The position numbers and the translations under genes are program-made. From Cadophora sp. MPI-SDFR-AT-0126 (taxonomy: Eukaryota > Ascomycota > Leotiomycetes > Helotiales > Ploettnerulaceae), in NCBI GenBank assembly GCA_020747065.1, contig JAGMVK010000004.1, positions 992,001-1,056,000 on the forward strand: DNA of 64,000 nucleotides, in the 5' to 3' direction. This document shows, in pieces, positions 1 to 11,343 of the stretch. Numbering within the stretch: position 1 is the stretch's first letter; each line of letters opens with the position of its first letter. The notes under the pieces were generated by a model, which was not told the origin of the DNA, made no database searches, and worked only from the letters and a program-made list of their open reading frames with translations.

Positions 1-760
1 ATTCGCTGTGAATATCAGGCTGTTCTTCCTCCCATCCATGGTCCGGACTTCCAAGAACCAGATGTATCAGCTCCAGATTCGGCGCATTCAGGAACATTTT
101 CATGACGGCGGGAAATCCCATGTCGATATATGTCAGCGCATCTAAGTCGTACAAATCCGATGCATAGACGGAGACAAATCGCAGAGGTATCAACCTATCT
201 TTCCCGAACTCAATCATCGCTCTACAGGTATCCGTACTCATAGACAGCGTATCGAGCTTAGGATTGAATCGTACGCCCTTATATGGCCTTGCCCATCGAA
301 GTCCGACATCCTGCCAGGGGCTTTGATAATCGGCCAGAGATGCTTCAGGATTATCTTCCTCCAGTCTGTCGAATCCAAAGTGCACTTTATATAACCCATT
401 CAGTGTATTGTATGATTCGTAGCTTGCGCCAAGGACGCTGAGGGATATCGTGTCGGGCTTTGGTTGGGGTCGTGTGGGATCGAAGCAGATTTCCCGCTCC
501 CACAGAGCCATCTTGCGCTCCAGGGAGACATGTGGAAACTCTACGACTCTGCGAGGCAGAGATTCTTCCCATATTCGACGGCGTAGCTCTATTGGTAGTA
601 AAGGGAACTTGGGGAACGTGTTGGTAATGGGTGTTGGTGAGGACATTGTTGGTGGTTCGTCGATTTTGATGAACTGCGGGGTGAAGCTCCAGTTCATTTT
701 CGTGGAAACTTTTGGCGTCGCCCACTTGCGGCCGCCTCGGTTGCCTTTGTTTACATTCAT
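1..760 (-). CDS. 2EXR-domain protein, 3' end beyond the window
   Basis: An uninterrupted minus-strand reading frame runs from an ATG at 760 off the left edge, giving about 253 residues with no stop. A second in-frame ATG lies at 697 and could be the real start. Near the N-terminus (about residues 43-60) it has the 2EXR signature FPKFPLLPIELRRRIWEE, the F-box-like motif of a very large family of uncharacterised ascomycete proteins, followed by a charged region and a block on 'NAPNLELIHLVLGS', the usual end-of-domain strand. Function is unknown; 2EXR proteins are often compared with F-box proteins, but no partner can be inferred here. No intron is visible in the part present. Two further 2EXR genes follow within 1.5 kb, so this is part of a local cluster. 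The frame is certain; the start choice and the missing C-terminus are not. Confidence 0.75.
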   Translation of the reverse strand, partial: MNVNKGNRGGRKWATPKVSTKMNWSFTPQFIKIDEPPTMSSPTPITNTFPKFPLLPIELRRRIWEESLPRRVVEFPHVSLERKMALWEREICFDPTRPQPKPDTISLSVLGASYESYNTLNGLYKVHFGFDRLEEDNPEASLADYQSPWQDVGLRWARPYKGVRFNPKLDTLSMSTDTCRAMIEFGKDRLIPLRFVSVYASDLYDLDALTYIDMGFPAVMKMFLNAPNLELIHLVLGSPDHGWEEEQPDIHSE

Positions 761-1218
761 ACTGGTGAATTTGCCCAAGTCTGCGATTGTGCGATCAGTA
801 GAAAGCACCGTACGTCGAAGGACCACCAGAAAGAAGAGCACGAAAGTTTTATACGTTGTATGTATGTAGTATAATCGCCTGAGAAGTCATTCGCCTGACA
901 CTCTTCCGCAGTTATTTGCTTGGCGAAACACCGGGTACGAAAACACGTCCCGATCACTTGTGCCCTTACAAATGCCTCACTCCATGTATTTGGCCTTGAG
1001 TGATGCTCTTGCCTTGAGATCCTCTTGGATACATCCTTGCCCTATCTCTGATCGATCCACCAGCTTCAAGGATACACTCTGTAGTCCACAGAACCAATAC
1101 CATACATCATCAATCGAGGCTTTGGCATGACATACTCAGGAGCAAATTGAGCTGCCCATGAATCCAAGCGCGGTTGTAGAACGAGTTGTGCTAGACGTCG
1201 AAATCGTGTGTACTGGCC
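761..1218. other. Intergenic, 458 bp
   Basis: This is the 5' side of the partial 2EXR gene and the 3' side of the next one. Small open frames occur but have no family resemblance or splice structure. No regulatory motif was recognised. Confidence 0.5.
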
Positions 1219-1986
1219 TCAGTTCCTGGGATCGTAGACTGGCTCTAAACATCTGTCGGCAATTCCGATCCACAACTCCCTCAAGCTCTTGAACGCCCGA
1301 AGAGAAGATAGTGGGCTGATGTTTCCTTCATCTCTCTTCGAAAGCAGCCTTTCGCTTCCCTCGAATGGATCTAGCGCTAGTCGTTCGATTTGCTCGAGCC
1401 ATGTTGGCCTCCATGATTTAGAACTATAGGCTTCTTTGAGGGTGGTGTTCATGGCGAGAACTGCGTAATTTTGGATGAATATTGGAGTGTTCTTGGGGTC
1501 GAAGTAGATCAGATTCTTGCCTGAGCCAGGTAGACATCCCTACAGTCAATATTAGAATCGTTTTTACAAAATGATTAAGAGGGTAGCGTTCAGTGTACTC
1601 ACCCTCATGTTCTCTAGAAACACTTCCCGCGACTCCCAACACACCTTGAGCGACCGAATATCCTTAACATCCTTTGACTGTGTCGGCATACCCCGTCTTC
1701 GTGGTGAGACCGCGAAGAAAACATATGCCTGCTTTTTGGGCATGAGCTTCCGATAATGGATGCACACAGTAATCATTTGATTCGACAACGGGAGGGCAAA
1801 CTTGAATATGAGGCGTCGTAGCTCCTTCGGAAGGCGAGGAAATGGCTCGAATTTCTCCAATGGCTCAGTGCTCCAAAGGTGAAGTCCCGCCATTCGCTGG
1901 CAGAGGTCCTCGACTGCGTCTTCATGTGGGATCGGCATCTTGGGTGGTCGGTGGGTGAGCATGCGCGTGTGGATTGAGAAGTACAT
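1219..1986 (-). CDS. 2EXR-domain protein, two exons
   Basis: Exon 1 runs from 1986 to 1603 and exon 2 from 1539 to 1219. The 63-nt intron (1602-1540) starts GTGAGT and ends TGTAG, and joins in phase 0 to give 234 residues. The 2EXR motif FPRLPKELRRLIFKF sits at about residues 46-60, followed by a conserved 'CWESREVFLENMRG' block and 'YFDPKNTPIFIQN', both matched in the divergent neighbour at 2285-3208 (CKDSRQVYLENN, YNPENTIVLIQN). The two are therefore paralogues. The frame is open upstream to 2127 without an ATG; 1986 is the first ATG in frame, so an additional upstream coding exon is possible. Molecular role unknown. It shares its 5' region with the neighbouring gene. Confidence 0.72.
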
Positions 1987-2284
1987 CTTTGTCTTGGGCA
2001 GCTCAAAATCCTCAATGGCGACGGCGGAAAAGAGACTTCGTGCATCGACGGCTTCACTTTCGGGTGACGTCGACTGCGACAATATCAACAAGTGAATTTC
2101 GACGCTAAACTGCCGACCTCGCTTCAATGCGCTACCTCCTCGACCTGATGCAGTTAAAAATCTCTTGAGCTCGAATATTGTTCAAAACCTCTTTCGAATT
2201 CCAAACCAACATTTACTCGACTTTCAAAGTAGAGCTCCCACTCAACCTTAAGCTGTCAACAAACTCCTCAAGTAAATCGTCACC
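1987..2284. promoter_or_regulatory. Shared intergenic promoter of head-to-head 2EXR paralogues
   Basis: The two paralogous genes are transcribed away from each other, with 298 bp between their assigned ATGs. Part of this may be leader or an unrecognised first exon of the minus-strand gene, whose frame stays open to 2127. No TATA box stands out. The role is inferred only from position. Confidence 0.4.
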
Positions 2285-3208
2285 ATGACCAAGCGTCGAA
2301 GCATTCGGTTCAATCTCTTTAAGAGACTTACGCGCAAAGGCAGAGGTTCCAATTCTACTTCACCTTCGATCGCTCAAGCCATCTCCAGTTCCTCAGTTGT
2401 CACTGATCCTTTGTCCTCTGCCGACACGACGTCTGTCCAGGATTCCGAAGAGTCACTGGACGTTTTGGTCCTGTCTTTGTCCGAGATGGCACTCATCAAG
2501 TTCAACAAGTTCCCAAACCTTCCCCTTGAGCTTCGTCGATTGGTCTTCCTTTACAGCTTGTCCGATGAAACTCGAATTCTTCCCGTCGAACTCACCCTCA
2601 AAGAAGCAGATGAAGAGTTCGGCTTGTACTTCACCTTTGCCCTGAGTCCCATGCAACGTCCGATGCCCCACGATGCTCCAGAGGATCAACTGGACATCGC
2701 TCTCCTCTCTGCCTGCAAGGACTCTCGTCAAGTCTACCTCGAGAACAACAAGCAAATTCTTCCAGCAGGCTTCAAGAGAATCATCCGATACAATCCTGAA
2801 AATACCATCGTCCTCATCCAGAATTTCGAGGATCTTCAAAATCATCGACAATTGGCTGAAGGTATTGAGAAGAGCTGGCGCAAGCAGAAGTGGCTCAGTG
2901 AGATCAAGCGGTTAGCTGTGCCTATTCGGGCTTTCTTGGTGGAGGTGGAGACTGTGGAGCCGATCTGGGGAGATGAAGGCCATGGTGGAATAATGCGTGT
3001 CTTTGAGAATTTGGAAAGCTGGATTGGGGTGATCTTTCCTGGTGACTTGTTGGAAGGACGAGAGGATGCTCAGAGAGGACATGTCAAAGTCATGGTAGAT
3101 GTTGTTCGGAGAGAGCTGGAGAGTTATCGTAAGACTAGCAACCCTGACTACAAGGTGCCAACTGTGGAGGTCTTTGAGGTTGTTGTCAGCGAGAACATCA
3201 AATTCTAG
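2285..3208 (+). CDS. 2EXR-domain protein, intronless
   Basis: A single exon of 307 residues. Residues 1-65 are Ser-rich and basic (MTKRRSIRFNLFKRL), then the 2EXR motif FPNLPLELRRLVF lies at 76-88. The rest follows the same order as its divergent paralogue: ACKDSRQVYLENN, RYNPENTIVLIQN, an IKRLAVP block, FENLESW and a C-terminal NPDYKVP. The paralogue has an intron at the position matching LENN|K, and this copy has none, so one copy lost or gained it. The ATG follows CACC, a good fungal start context. No signal peptide or membrane segment. Function unknown. Confidence 0.88.
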   Translation: MTKRRSIRFNLFKRLTRKGRGSNSTSPSIAQAISSSSVVTDPLSSADTTSVQDSEESLDVLVLSLSEMALIKFNKFPNLPLELRRLVFLYSLSDETRILPVELTLKEADEEFGLYFTFALSPMQRPMPHDAPEDQLDIALLSACKDSRQVYLENNKQILPAGFKRIIRYNPENTIVLIQNFEDLQNHRQLAEGIEKSWRKQKWLSEIKRLAVPIRAFLVEVETVEPIWGDEGHGGIMRVFENLESWIGVIFPGDLLEGREDAQRGHVKVMVDVVRRELESYRKTSNPDYKVPTVEVFEVVVSENIKF

Positions 3209-3834
3209 AGGGGAGCTGATTAGGCATGGGGACGCTGGTTTCTGTTGTTAGCTGATTTTACACTGCACTCGAGGCCCAATGAAACTCACGGCATGAGTTA
3301 GGCAATATCTATTCTTCTTGCGAGTCAATACATTCAGATATTGGAGGGTGTTATCTATTGAATTCCTTATCGCAAGTGAAGGCTACTTATGAGCAGAATA
3401 GAGAAGCCTTTCAGAAGGACACTACAACACACCAGGATGACCTCTGCCTAGTTGCTAGGTCTTGTTTAACGCCCTCTTGGCCGAACTGGTGGGCTGAGGA
3501 CTATCAGAAGTGTTCAGCGGAGTGAGTCAGTCGCTCTGTGAGCTCTTTAAGCGAGAACCTGTCAAGAGTGTCCACAGCAGCGTACACCTTCAAAGCGCTC
3601 AACAGAACTCCCTGATCTTTACAAAGGAATCCAAATTTAGTTTGGAGAAATTCAATTTTGCCTGATTCGACACCTTAAGCATGACGTCAGGATCTGTTTG
3701 CGTACGAATACGCTTGTAATATTCTTTGTCCGCATATGTACTAACCAAGAATCCTAATTTTTCAAGTTCACAATCCTAACGAGAATAAAATATGATGTAT
3801 CAGCAATTCTTCCATCGGCTGTTTCCGAAGCAGG
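3209..3834. other. Intergenic, 626 bp
   Basis: 3' region of the 2EXR gene and 5' region of the surface protein. AT-richer than the flanking genes. No coding potential or repeat recognised. Confidence 0.5.
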
Positions 3835-4885
3835 ATGAATCGTCGTCGTTTTAACTTCATCCTTTTGGGATGGATGATCACCACAACTGTGACAGGAAGG
3901 AATGACTTCAACCCCGCGTTCCCTACGACTTTCTCTTTCAATGAAATGACGCCATTCTTTTGGTTGGATTCAAGAGACTCGGATCTCATCTCGATATTTG
4001 TTATGGGAGACACGCACCAATTTGAGCGATTACAGCTTCCATGTTTGTGTCATTACCTCCTCAGCAAGGATTTCCTATTGTATTCATGCTAACAGAATCA
4101 AAGTGGATCCCCAGTCATGCCTTAGAAGAAGTGTAGTGGACACAGTCACGACTTGCACAGCGTGGGAAAATAATGGAACTGCGACTTTTGGGGGTAATTA
4201 TGCTGCAATACTCGAGGCCGGCAGGCTATACCATATGGTCATCAACTATGAAGTGCAAGATGAAGGCTCCAAAGGCTCATCTCAGTCAGAAGTTTTCCGA
4301 ATGATCAATCCGCTACCTTCAACGGGCACTAGGTCGTCAAGTAGCACTTCGAGTGTCATCCAGTCGTCAGCAATCTCTTCATCTCAGTCTCAGTCTCAGT
4401 CGCAGTCCAGTACTCCTAGCACAAGCCAAATTACCAACCCAGGCTCAAGCTCGACAACGACAACTTTGACCTCAACTTCAACTTCAGCTTCCACTTCGAC
4501 TTCCGTCGCATCAACAACTGGGTCACCGTATCCAACTTCCTCATCTACACCCCAAAATGGTCTCACCCCGGGCGCAAAAGGAGGCATAACGGTCGGAGTA
4601 CTGGCACTGATCATCCTAATCTTCTTCGCCGCTTTGTTCTTTCATCGAAAACGTCAGGCCAAAAAGAAAGCACAGGCTGATCAACAGAGAGACCAGGAAG
4701 TCAACAGGAGCACTGCTGTCAATCTTGAGGATATAGATATCACGCTTGGAAGTCCAGTGACATATGATAGAGTCTATGAAGGACGTCGAGGCTGGCATCA
4801 AAGGTCTTTACCGCCAATTTTTCTACCGGGAAGGACGACGAACAGGGCTCAAAGTCAACGTGAATTACATGGCAGCCCTTTTTGA
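3835..4885 (+). CDS. Single-pass Ser/Thr-rich surface protein
   Basis: Two exons are proposed: 3835-4042 and 4104-4885, around a 61-nt intron (donor GTTTGT, branch GCTAAC, acceptor AAAG) that brings the two frames into phase and gives 329 residues. A signal peptide covers residues 1-21 (MNRRRFNFILLGWMITTTVTG). A globular ectodomain begins with FSFNE and contains several cysteines. A long Ser/Thr/Gln stalk follows (runs of SQ and TST), then a transmembrane helix (GGITVGVLALIILIFFAALF) and a basic cytosolic tail starting HRKRQAKKK. The order ectodomain, Ser/Thr stalk, TM helix, basic tail is that of the many fungal Mid2/WSC-like surface proteins, but no WSC cysteine pattern is visible, so a sensor role is only an analogy. 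Cell surface location is inferred; the exact intron edge is moderately sure. Confidence 0.75.
4384..4504 (+). repeat. Simple repeats coding the Ser/Thr/Gln stalk
   Basis: Imperfect six-base repeats: TCAGTC units at about 4384-4408 code for Ser-Gln, and ACTTCA/ACTTCG units at about 4472-4504 code for Thr-Ser. Such coding microsatellites change length easily, so stalk length probably varies between strains. Confidence 0.7.
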
Positions 4886-7800
4886 AGAGCGTTTGAGGGT
4901 TTGGGGAGTCTTAAGATAGCTCAAAGTTTTGAATCCAAGCGATTTTCGGAGTTAAGGTGTTGGAATGGGATTGTTTAGAAGGACGGTTAGCGGAACAAGC
5001 AATTACGAAAGCTATTTTCATTTCAGAAAATCTGAATGGATTTGACTTATTCGCATTCTAAGTAATATCTTGGTGAGAAAACCAGCCTCGCTCGCAAGTA
5101 CAGAACTGTTGTTATCTTTAATGACTGTGGTGGCTTTGCCGCTGTCGATTAATGCTTGAAATAGCCCCTCGAAAATCTCTGAGCTGGAGTCCGGAAAGCG
5201 CCTGGTTTCTTGAATACATGGTGCAGGAGCTTTCGAAGCTCTGAGCTTTCCAAATGATCTTTTGGACACTCCTTTTCTTACTGACGCCTTCTGAGCTTGA
5301 TCTCCCATGAAAGAGGACGCTACTAAAAAGAATCTTAGACTTTCCATTCGACCATGACATTCTCAAAACGCCGTGACTTCCAAGCCTCGGACCTTCCAGA
5401 ACCACCACCATGACTTAAATGTCAAATTCACATGCTTTTCCCAGTTACTAGACCGATCGGAAGTCTCTGATCAAGTCCCAAGTCCGACTAAAATTTTCCT
5501 CCATTTCATGACCTACCTGCCCGTCTACCATCAACCTCGTCTTCTCCGTAAAGTATTTGTCATTCATCCCTCACCTGCCACTCCCTTGGGCAAGTTTTTA
5601 GACAAGAAACCAAGATTCTCGTTCGTCGTACTCGTCAAACCTTCCTTGCCGACCACTTACACCAGAGTTCTCATCCAACAACAAAGCTGAAAGGAAGTAT
5701 TCATCCAGCCAAGAGGAGCGGAGGTCCTCTGATCTCCGCCCCGCCACCCGCCAACGACTTGGCCACACGATCCCGCTCGCTCGCTTGATTTAGAGTTTGC
5801 AAACGAGCGGGATGTTCTGGAGTTAAGAAGCGCTGATACGGCATCCTCGGAGACCGAAAGGGCTATTGATGTCGATCGGGATCATCTGCAAAGTCGGAAT
5901 TTCGGCACGGTTGGGCACGGGAAGGAAGTTTGTTGTGCGTAATATGCATAAAACGGGATCGGAAAGTTGTTCGCATTCCAATTGTTTAAGCCATGCAGGG
6001 ACCACATGTGGGGGCTTTGTGGCTGAGCACGATGATCATTTGGAATTTGATGTCGTTGTGACTCCATGATGACTGGTAAGGTCTTTGAGAATGGAAGATC
6101 TGGTGGGTTTGTGGCTGTCAGTACAAGTGCGTTCGTGATGTGTTGGAGAAGCCGAGGTACGCAAGTGAGACAGAACCTTGATGATCTCGGATCTCCATAA
6201 GTTTTGAGGGAGAACTGTGGATATGTTTCTATGATTTGCGACAGGGGTTAGGAGGTTAATTGTGTTTGTTTCAAAGCTTATTTTCATGTTGCTCTGATGA
6301 GCCATTTCTCATGAAGCAATCAATGCGTCCACCACATCTCAATCCTGTGAAAATGGTCGCCGCAATGTACTTCAATTAGCCGTTCTGACGGAACCTCGTA
6401 CATGAAATCGATTTCGGAGGATTTCCTCGTTCTCTGAGCTTCGTTTGACATGTCTGTAAGGCTGATGGAGCATGCACAAGATACATACCTGCGGAGATGA
6501 CAAGCACAAATCCAGGGTCCACGAACAACGTCACGAACTACTGTAAACCAGACCGAGAAAGTCGAGCTTGCGACTTACAAGCCACAAGTGTGTGCGACTC
6601 GGCTTTCGCTAGTTCTTCACGACGTCAACTGCCTCCTTAGCTTTCCTCGGCGCAAAAACCGAGGTAGTTGCTTATTCCGTCTCTGACACTGACGATCCGA
6701 AGTCCATGCTTTCTTTTTTTCGCAAGCTTGTTCATTTTAGGAAACAACATCGAGATGCGACGTGCAAGGGTAGAAAGGAAGAAGAACATGCAAGTGTCGC
6801 AAGTGCCGAGATGACAGACAGGGAACCGGGTAGGGGCAGGTAAGACCCTAGATCCGCGCTGTGAGTAGCGCTGGTCTGTTCAGGACAAGGAAATACGACA
6901 GTTGGCAATAGTGCGTGCGTTTTCCCTCCGAGGTTGACCTCCTTGCTAGTTAGCTGTCAGAGGCATGTGCGCCTAGCACAACAAGATTACCGCACCGTTT
7001 CTTTTCAAAAATTTACGTATTGAATGATGCAGCTCCTGGCATACATTATCTGAAACACAATCTTTAGTTATTTTGAGCCTCTTCAGATACGAAGTTACGG
7101 AAGATCAGCATGTAGTTTTTGGATTGATACTGTCTGTATATGGACGTTACCAACACTAAGCTTAGCTCAAGCTTCACTGAGAAACGTTTCCCCAGTTCTA
7201 GAATAAATATCGCTCATGTCTCTGATGCGATGTGGACGGACCCGCTGGATGCGAGAGAGGCCCCGTCGGCAACCGGATGGCATCTAGGATCCTCAAGTTA
7301 GGGCACGCAGGCTGCAACGTACATTTCTCGTTCATCGTCTTGGAAAATCTCGGAACGATGAAGCCTTCTTAACCTTCGCCTGACTTTATCCTTCCTTGGC
7401 TCACTTCTCTCCTTCCTAATTGTGTCATCTCCTCTTTTCGCCAAGATGTGTCGCTTCTGTGCTGTAGTCCATCATTCGTCCCCTCAAGCTTCTTTCACGA
7501 AGACAGTTTCTTCTTGACTGCCTTTTCAAGAATTGGGCAGACTGACTTGTGAACTCTGTTGCTCCAATGCCAACTAACCATCCCTCGGCTCCACACATCG
7601 AGCACCTCTGGTATCTGTCAAAAGAAGCCCTAAGTTCAAATGCCGTTTACCGGCGTTGTCAATCTTACGGCTAATCGGAACTTCTAGTGCGAGAGAATTA
7701 ATGCCGTCCACTGGCCGCTTGGTTTCTGGTCTGGGCCGGCGCTATTGGGGCGTCTCAACCCTAGCCTAGGCCACCTGTCAATCATGTCATTGTACTTGGC

Positions 7801-9613
7801 ATGTCTTGAGAGGGTGCCATTGGTGGACCTAGGGCAGGAGTAACAGGGCTGTAAGCCTGAGAGGTTCGGGGCGAGATAAGTTCGATGGGGAAGGGTTGTT
7901 GAGGGTCTGGTGGTTTTGTCTGGATAAGTGTAACCCTGGATGAGATTACTCAACCGACGTCCAAGCGAGGAAGGACATGGAGGACGTAACAATTGAAAGC
8001 TTTCCTCGTCTCAATCAGTAAATTCAATTCAACCTCCCTAGTACCTTGAAAATCTTGTGCTGGCCTCCTAACCGAACTATCCAAACATGTTCCAGAAACA
8101 CGATGTCTCCGGAAGCGAACCATCCCATCTCGCAACCTAGCCCAACTTTCAGTCACGTCAAACCCCTCAAAACACCTGTCACTGACTCACTGGTATCAGA
8201 TTCTCGGGTTGCGAACTCAGCCTCGTTCCAGCTTGTTTCGTTTCATTTCAATCGTTCTCCCACCATATCTCATCTCAAACAATTGTACTTTTATTTTATA
8301 AAGTAAGCATCGTTTGAATCTAGAAGCCCTATCGCTTCCTTTCACACAAAATGAAGACTCCATGCATCTTTAAACATCCTACCCACTCTTCACGGAGGAA
8401 ATACCCGTCCGTGCCTGACCCTCGCTCCAAGCCGTGCGTACATGCTTCCATGCCTCCTCCGAAGGCGAGGCGGGATCTCTTCAGCGTCAGACTTCAGCGA
8501 CCATCCAACGGTTCTGACCCTGGACCCTGCGACCTCGCAAGACTACTAAACCTTACATGCCCCTTGCCCCTTAACCCTGACATTTTGATCTTGGCCATGC
8601 CCGTGACCCTGACTTGACATGACATGACAGACGCAGCCGCGTCTCCTCATCGTGGCTGAAGCCTGCCTCCAAGCCTGAAGATTCCAAGTCCCTTAAAGTT
8701 ATCCTCTACTGTGCCGTCCCTTGGCACCAAGCGCCCCCTATTGGTTCACTCGGTCACTTCGATCGATCCCGCTTTCTGCTATCTGCTGAGCGGAACGGCA
8801 GGACGAAACAAGATATCAGCCCTGAAAATGGGAAGCCACAAAGCCAAGGTTGAAGATTCATGAACTCGTTTAAGGTTTCTGGTGGCGAGTCATCTGAACT
8901 TGCTTTGGCCAGCCTTAGTATGGTCTGGTTGGCTTTGGTTTGGCAAATTCAGTCAGCCCTGATTTTGATTCACTCGAGCTAATATTTTCCTTTTCGCTAA
9001 TAGGCTTTTGGAATGCGGTATTGCATTACTTGGGACTGGGGAAGGGCGAGAATGAAAAAGCTTCCAGGGAAGAGAGTTTGTTAGGGCTGGCGGTTGTAAT
9101 ACATTGACAGTTTGATATGAAGTTTACTAGATTAATTCCCCAGGTTCATCGGATTATCGACGAAAGAGGGACAGACAGATGACATGCTGATGTTTGGGGC
9201 TTGGTATATTGTGTATCGCCTTTATTTTCTTCTCTATCTAATCCTACACGGTCTAAAATTACATGGAAATACATGGCCCTTCCTTTCCTTACTCGGCTTC
9301 TCTCCGTCCACGGTAGCTTGCGCAACTGTGGCGATTTCTGAGAGCTTTCTAGACTTGATCTGCAATATCTAAAATCATGCCCTAAGACATAGTGCCTTTT
9401 GACGTGACCACCTCCGCCAGTTCCGAACGCTAGGACGAGAATCATGAACGTAGAATGTTCATGAAGAACGCCTGCGAAAGGGCGTGCTCTTCAGGCATCC
9501 ATTTCAGTGATCTCGAGTTGAGTCTTTGGTAACTTCCAATGCCGTGTTGTTTTCGTAGCGATGCCCATCTCGACTACACAAGTTGACAAGCTTTCGCTCC
9601 CCATTTCTCCACC
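4886..9613. other. Gene-poor stretch downstream of the homeobox gene
   Basis: 4.7 kb with no gene I can support. The longest ATG frame is 109 codons at 5018-5347 (minus); it has no recognisable family and its size is expected by chance, so I do not annotate it. Small frames at 5373-5690, 6036-6305, 7684-8156 and 9146-9445 are likewise unsupported. A short direct repeat of TGACATGACATGACAG lies near 8615-8632. The last few hundred bases are probably the 3' UTR of the homeobox gene. Confidence 0.5.
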
Positions 9614-10972
9614 TCAATCATCATAAACACTTCCATCGCCATCACTAGAGCCTATGCGGTCTCTGTTGTCTGCGTAACCATTGACCTGAGATTGCATAAC
9701 TCCATCCGCGACGCGAGCAGATCGAGCTGTTGATTCAGCACGAGCATTGTTGATCATGGCCGGGAGCTGGCGCCTTCTGGCATTGATGAACCAGTTGGAA
9801 ATTTGATCTGTTATCAATTAGCAACGATTTCACTTGTAGGCGTGAAAGTGTCACTCACTCATTTGTAAACCAGTCTGCCTCATCAACTCTTGCTTCTCGT
9901 CCTCGGTTGGATATGGATGTGTCAAATGTGACACGAACCACGCCCTCAGCTTGTCTGTGGTCTCTTTGGGAAGATTTCCACGTCTCTTTCTTTGTCGTGT
10001 GTCGGTCTCTCTGTCATTTCCATCCGTGCCGTATGGGTTCATGCCGTTGGGGAACATGGCATGGTGTGCTGAAGAGAAGGGACTCCTGTCATTTCCAATT
10101 GGGTAAGAGGAAGATGGACCAGAGTATGAATGTCCACGAGATTGGTATGCGTAAGCATATGTTGGCTGTTGTTGGTACGACGTAGAGGACTCGAATGAGG
10201 ATGTCAGTGGAGGGTAGGTTTGTGCGCTCGGTCTGGGAGAACCGAATGAGTACTCTGAAAAGGGTTGCGCACTGCGAGGTATAGTAGAGCTGTGATTGTT
10301 TATTAGGGATGGCAAGCTAGGTAATGTTGGTCTGTCGTCGAGTCGAGTTGGCAATTCGTAGCTTGTAGGGGATCTTATCGCAGGTAGGCCACGGCTCGAC
10401 TGGTAAGGACTTGTGCGGGCAGAGTGGGTGTCGGAAGGGTATGTAGTACTTGCATGACGAACAGGACCAACTGTCGCCGCACTGCGAGGACGTTCCATCA
10501 ATCTTGGGCTTCTGTGGAACCTTGGAAATGCCGATTCTCTCGAGTCCTCTGCTTCATCTGCCTCTTCCAGCGTCCGCCGACGCTTGCCGTTCGTAGGTGA
10601 CACGTCCACTCTGTACTCTGCTTCTCGTCGTTCTCCTCGCCCCGATAAATCCACGAGCTGTCTGAATGTCAGAACATTGAACCATGAGGGAGAAACTCTA
10701 GAACAAGACAAGATTAGGTAACGTACCTCGCGAATGGGTGGTAATTGTACGGGAGACATTTGTAGCTGTGCTGACTGAGACCTTGATCCGGATTCTGATC
10801 GTGGCATCGAAGAAGTATCAAGTTTGGTATCGAGCAAAGATGTCGGCCCAGGAAGGTGGCGAGCTGGTGATTGCCTGATGGTCAGAGCTGGCATGTTCGC
10901 GCCTTCTCTTTCTGTTCTTGGGCTTTCCCACGGCTGGCTTGAGTATCGAGATTGAGGTTGGGGAAGTTCCAT
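9614..10972 (-). CDS. TALE-class homeobox transcription factor
   Basis: Three coding exons: 10972-10727, 10657-9859 and 9807-9614, giving 412 residues. Intron 1 (69 nt, GTACGT...ACAG) is a multiple of three without a stop; removing it joins PPIRE to LVDLSG. Intron 2 (51 nt) falls inside the homeodomain. The homeodomain spans about 305-366, with the three-residue loop extension typical of TALE proteins (HPYPTEDEKQEL) and recognition helix NQISNWFINARRRQLP (349-364; Trp354, Phe355, Asn357, Arg359). The first 300 residues are disordered, Ser/Pro/Tyr-rich, with a KRRR basic patch. The family binds TGAC-like sites and controls fungal development and conidiation. The ATG at 10972 is the first AUG after a likely 5' UTR intron; the upstream frame is open but has no ATG. 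The gene lies alone in a long gene-poor region. Confidence 0.9.
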
Positions 10973-11108
10973 TCCTCTTCTACTATCTACCGAAGAAGTG
11001 ATGCTTCGAGAAGATGACTGGTTCTGCGACTGTGCGAAATCCCAGCAGTCTATAGTTTGATACAGGTCAGAATGATTTCGACGAAGAGCTGGAAAGAAGG
11101 AAATGGCT

Positions 11109-11343
11109 CTGTGGAAAAAAAGGGAAAAAGCTTGGAGAGGTAAAAAGAAATTTCAGTCAAAAAAAAATCCATGGTTCACTTGCTGAAAGTGCCAGACGGT
11201 TCAAGGAGCTAGAGGTGATGTGACGGCTGTCATCTGTCAAAGGCAGGGCAGCCTGTAAATAGGTCGCAAGACCAGGCCACTTGTAGTGACGGAGAAAACC
11301 GATGCCATATATATGATAGAAGAGACCCGATGAGTAGACTTAC
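11109..11343 (-). other. Probable 5' UTR intron of the homeobox gene
   Basis: On the minus strand, donor CTG|GTAAGT at 11343 and acceptor TTTTTTTCCACAG|AG at 11109 (long pyrimidine tract) bracket 235 nt. Splicing leaves a leader from 11108 to 10973 with no AUG before the assigned start at 10972. Read from consensus only. Confidence 0.5.

Noticed and set aside
5018..5347. 109-codon minus-strand frame
   Set aside because: Begins with ATG, but no recognised family, no conserved motif and no splicing partner; too short to separate from chance.
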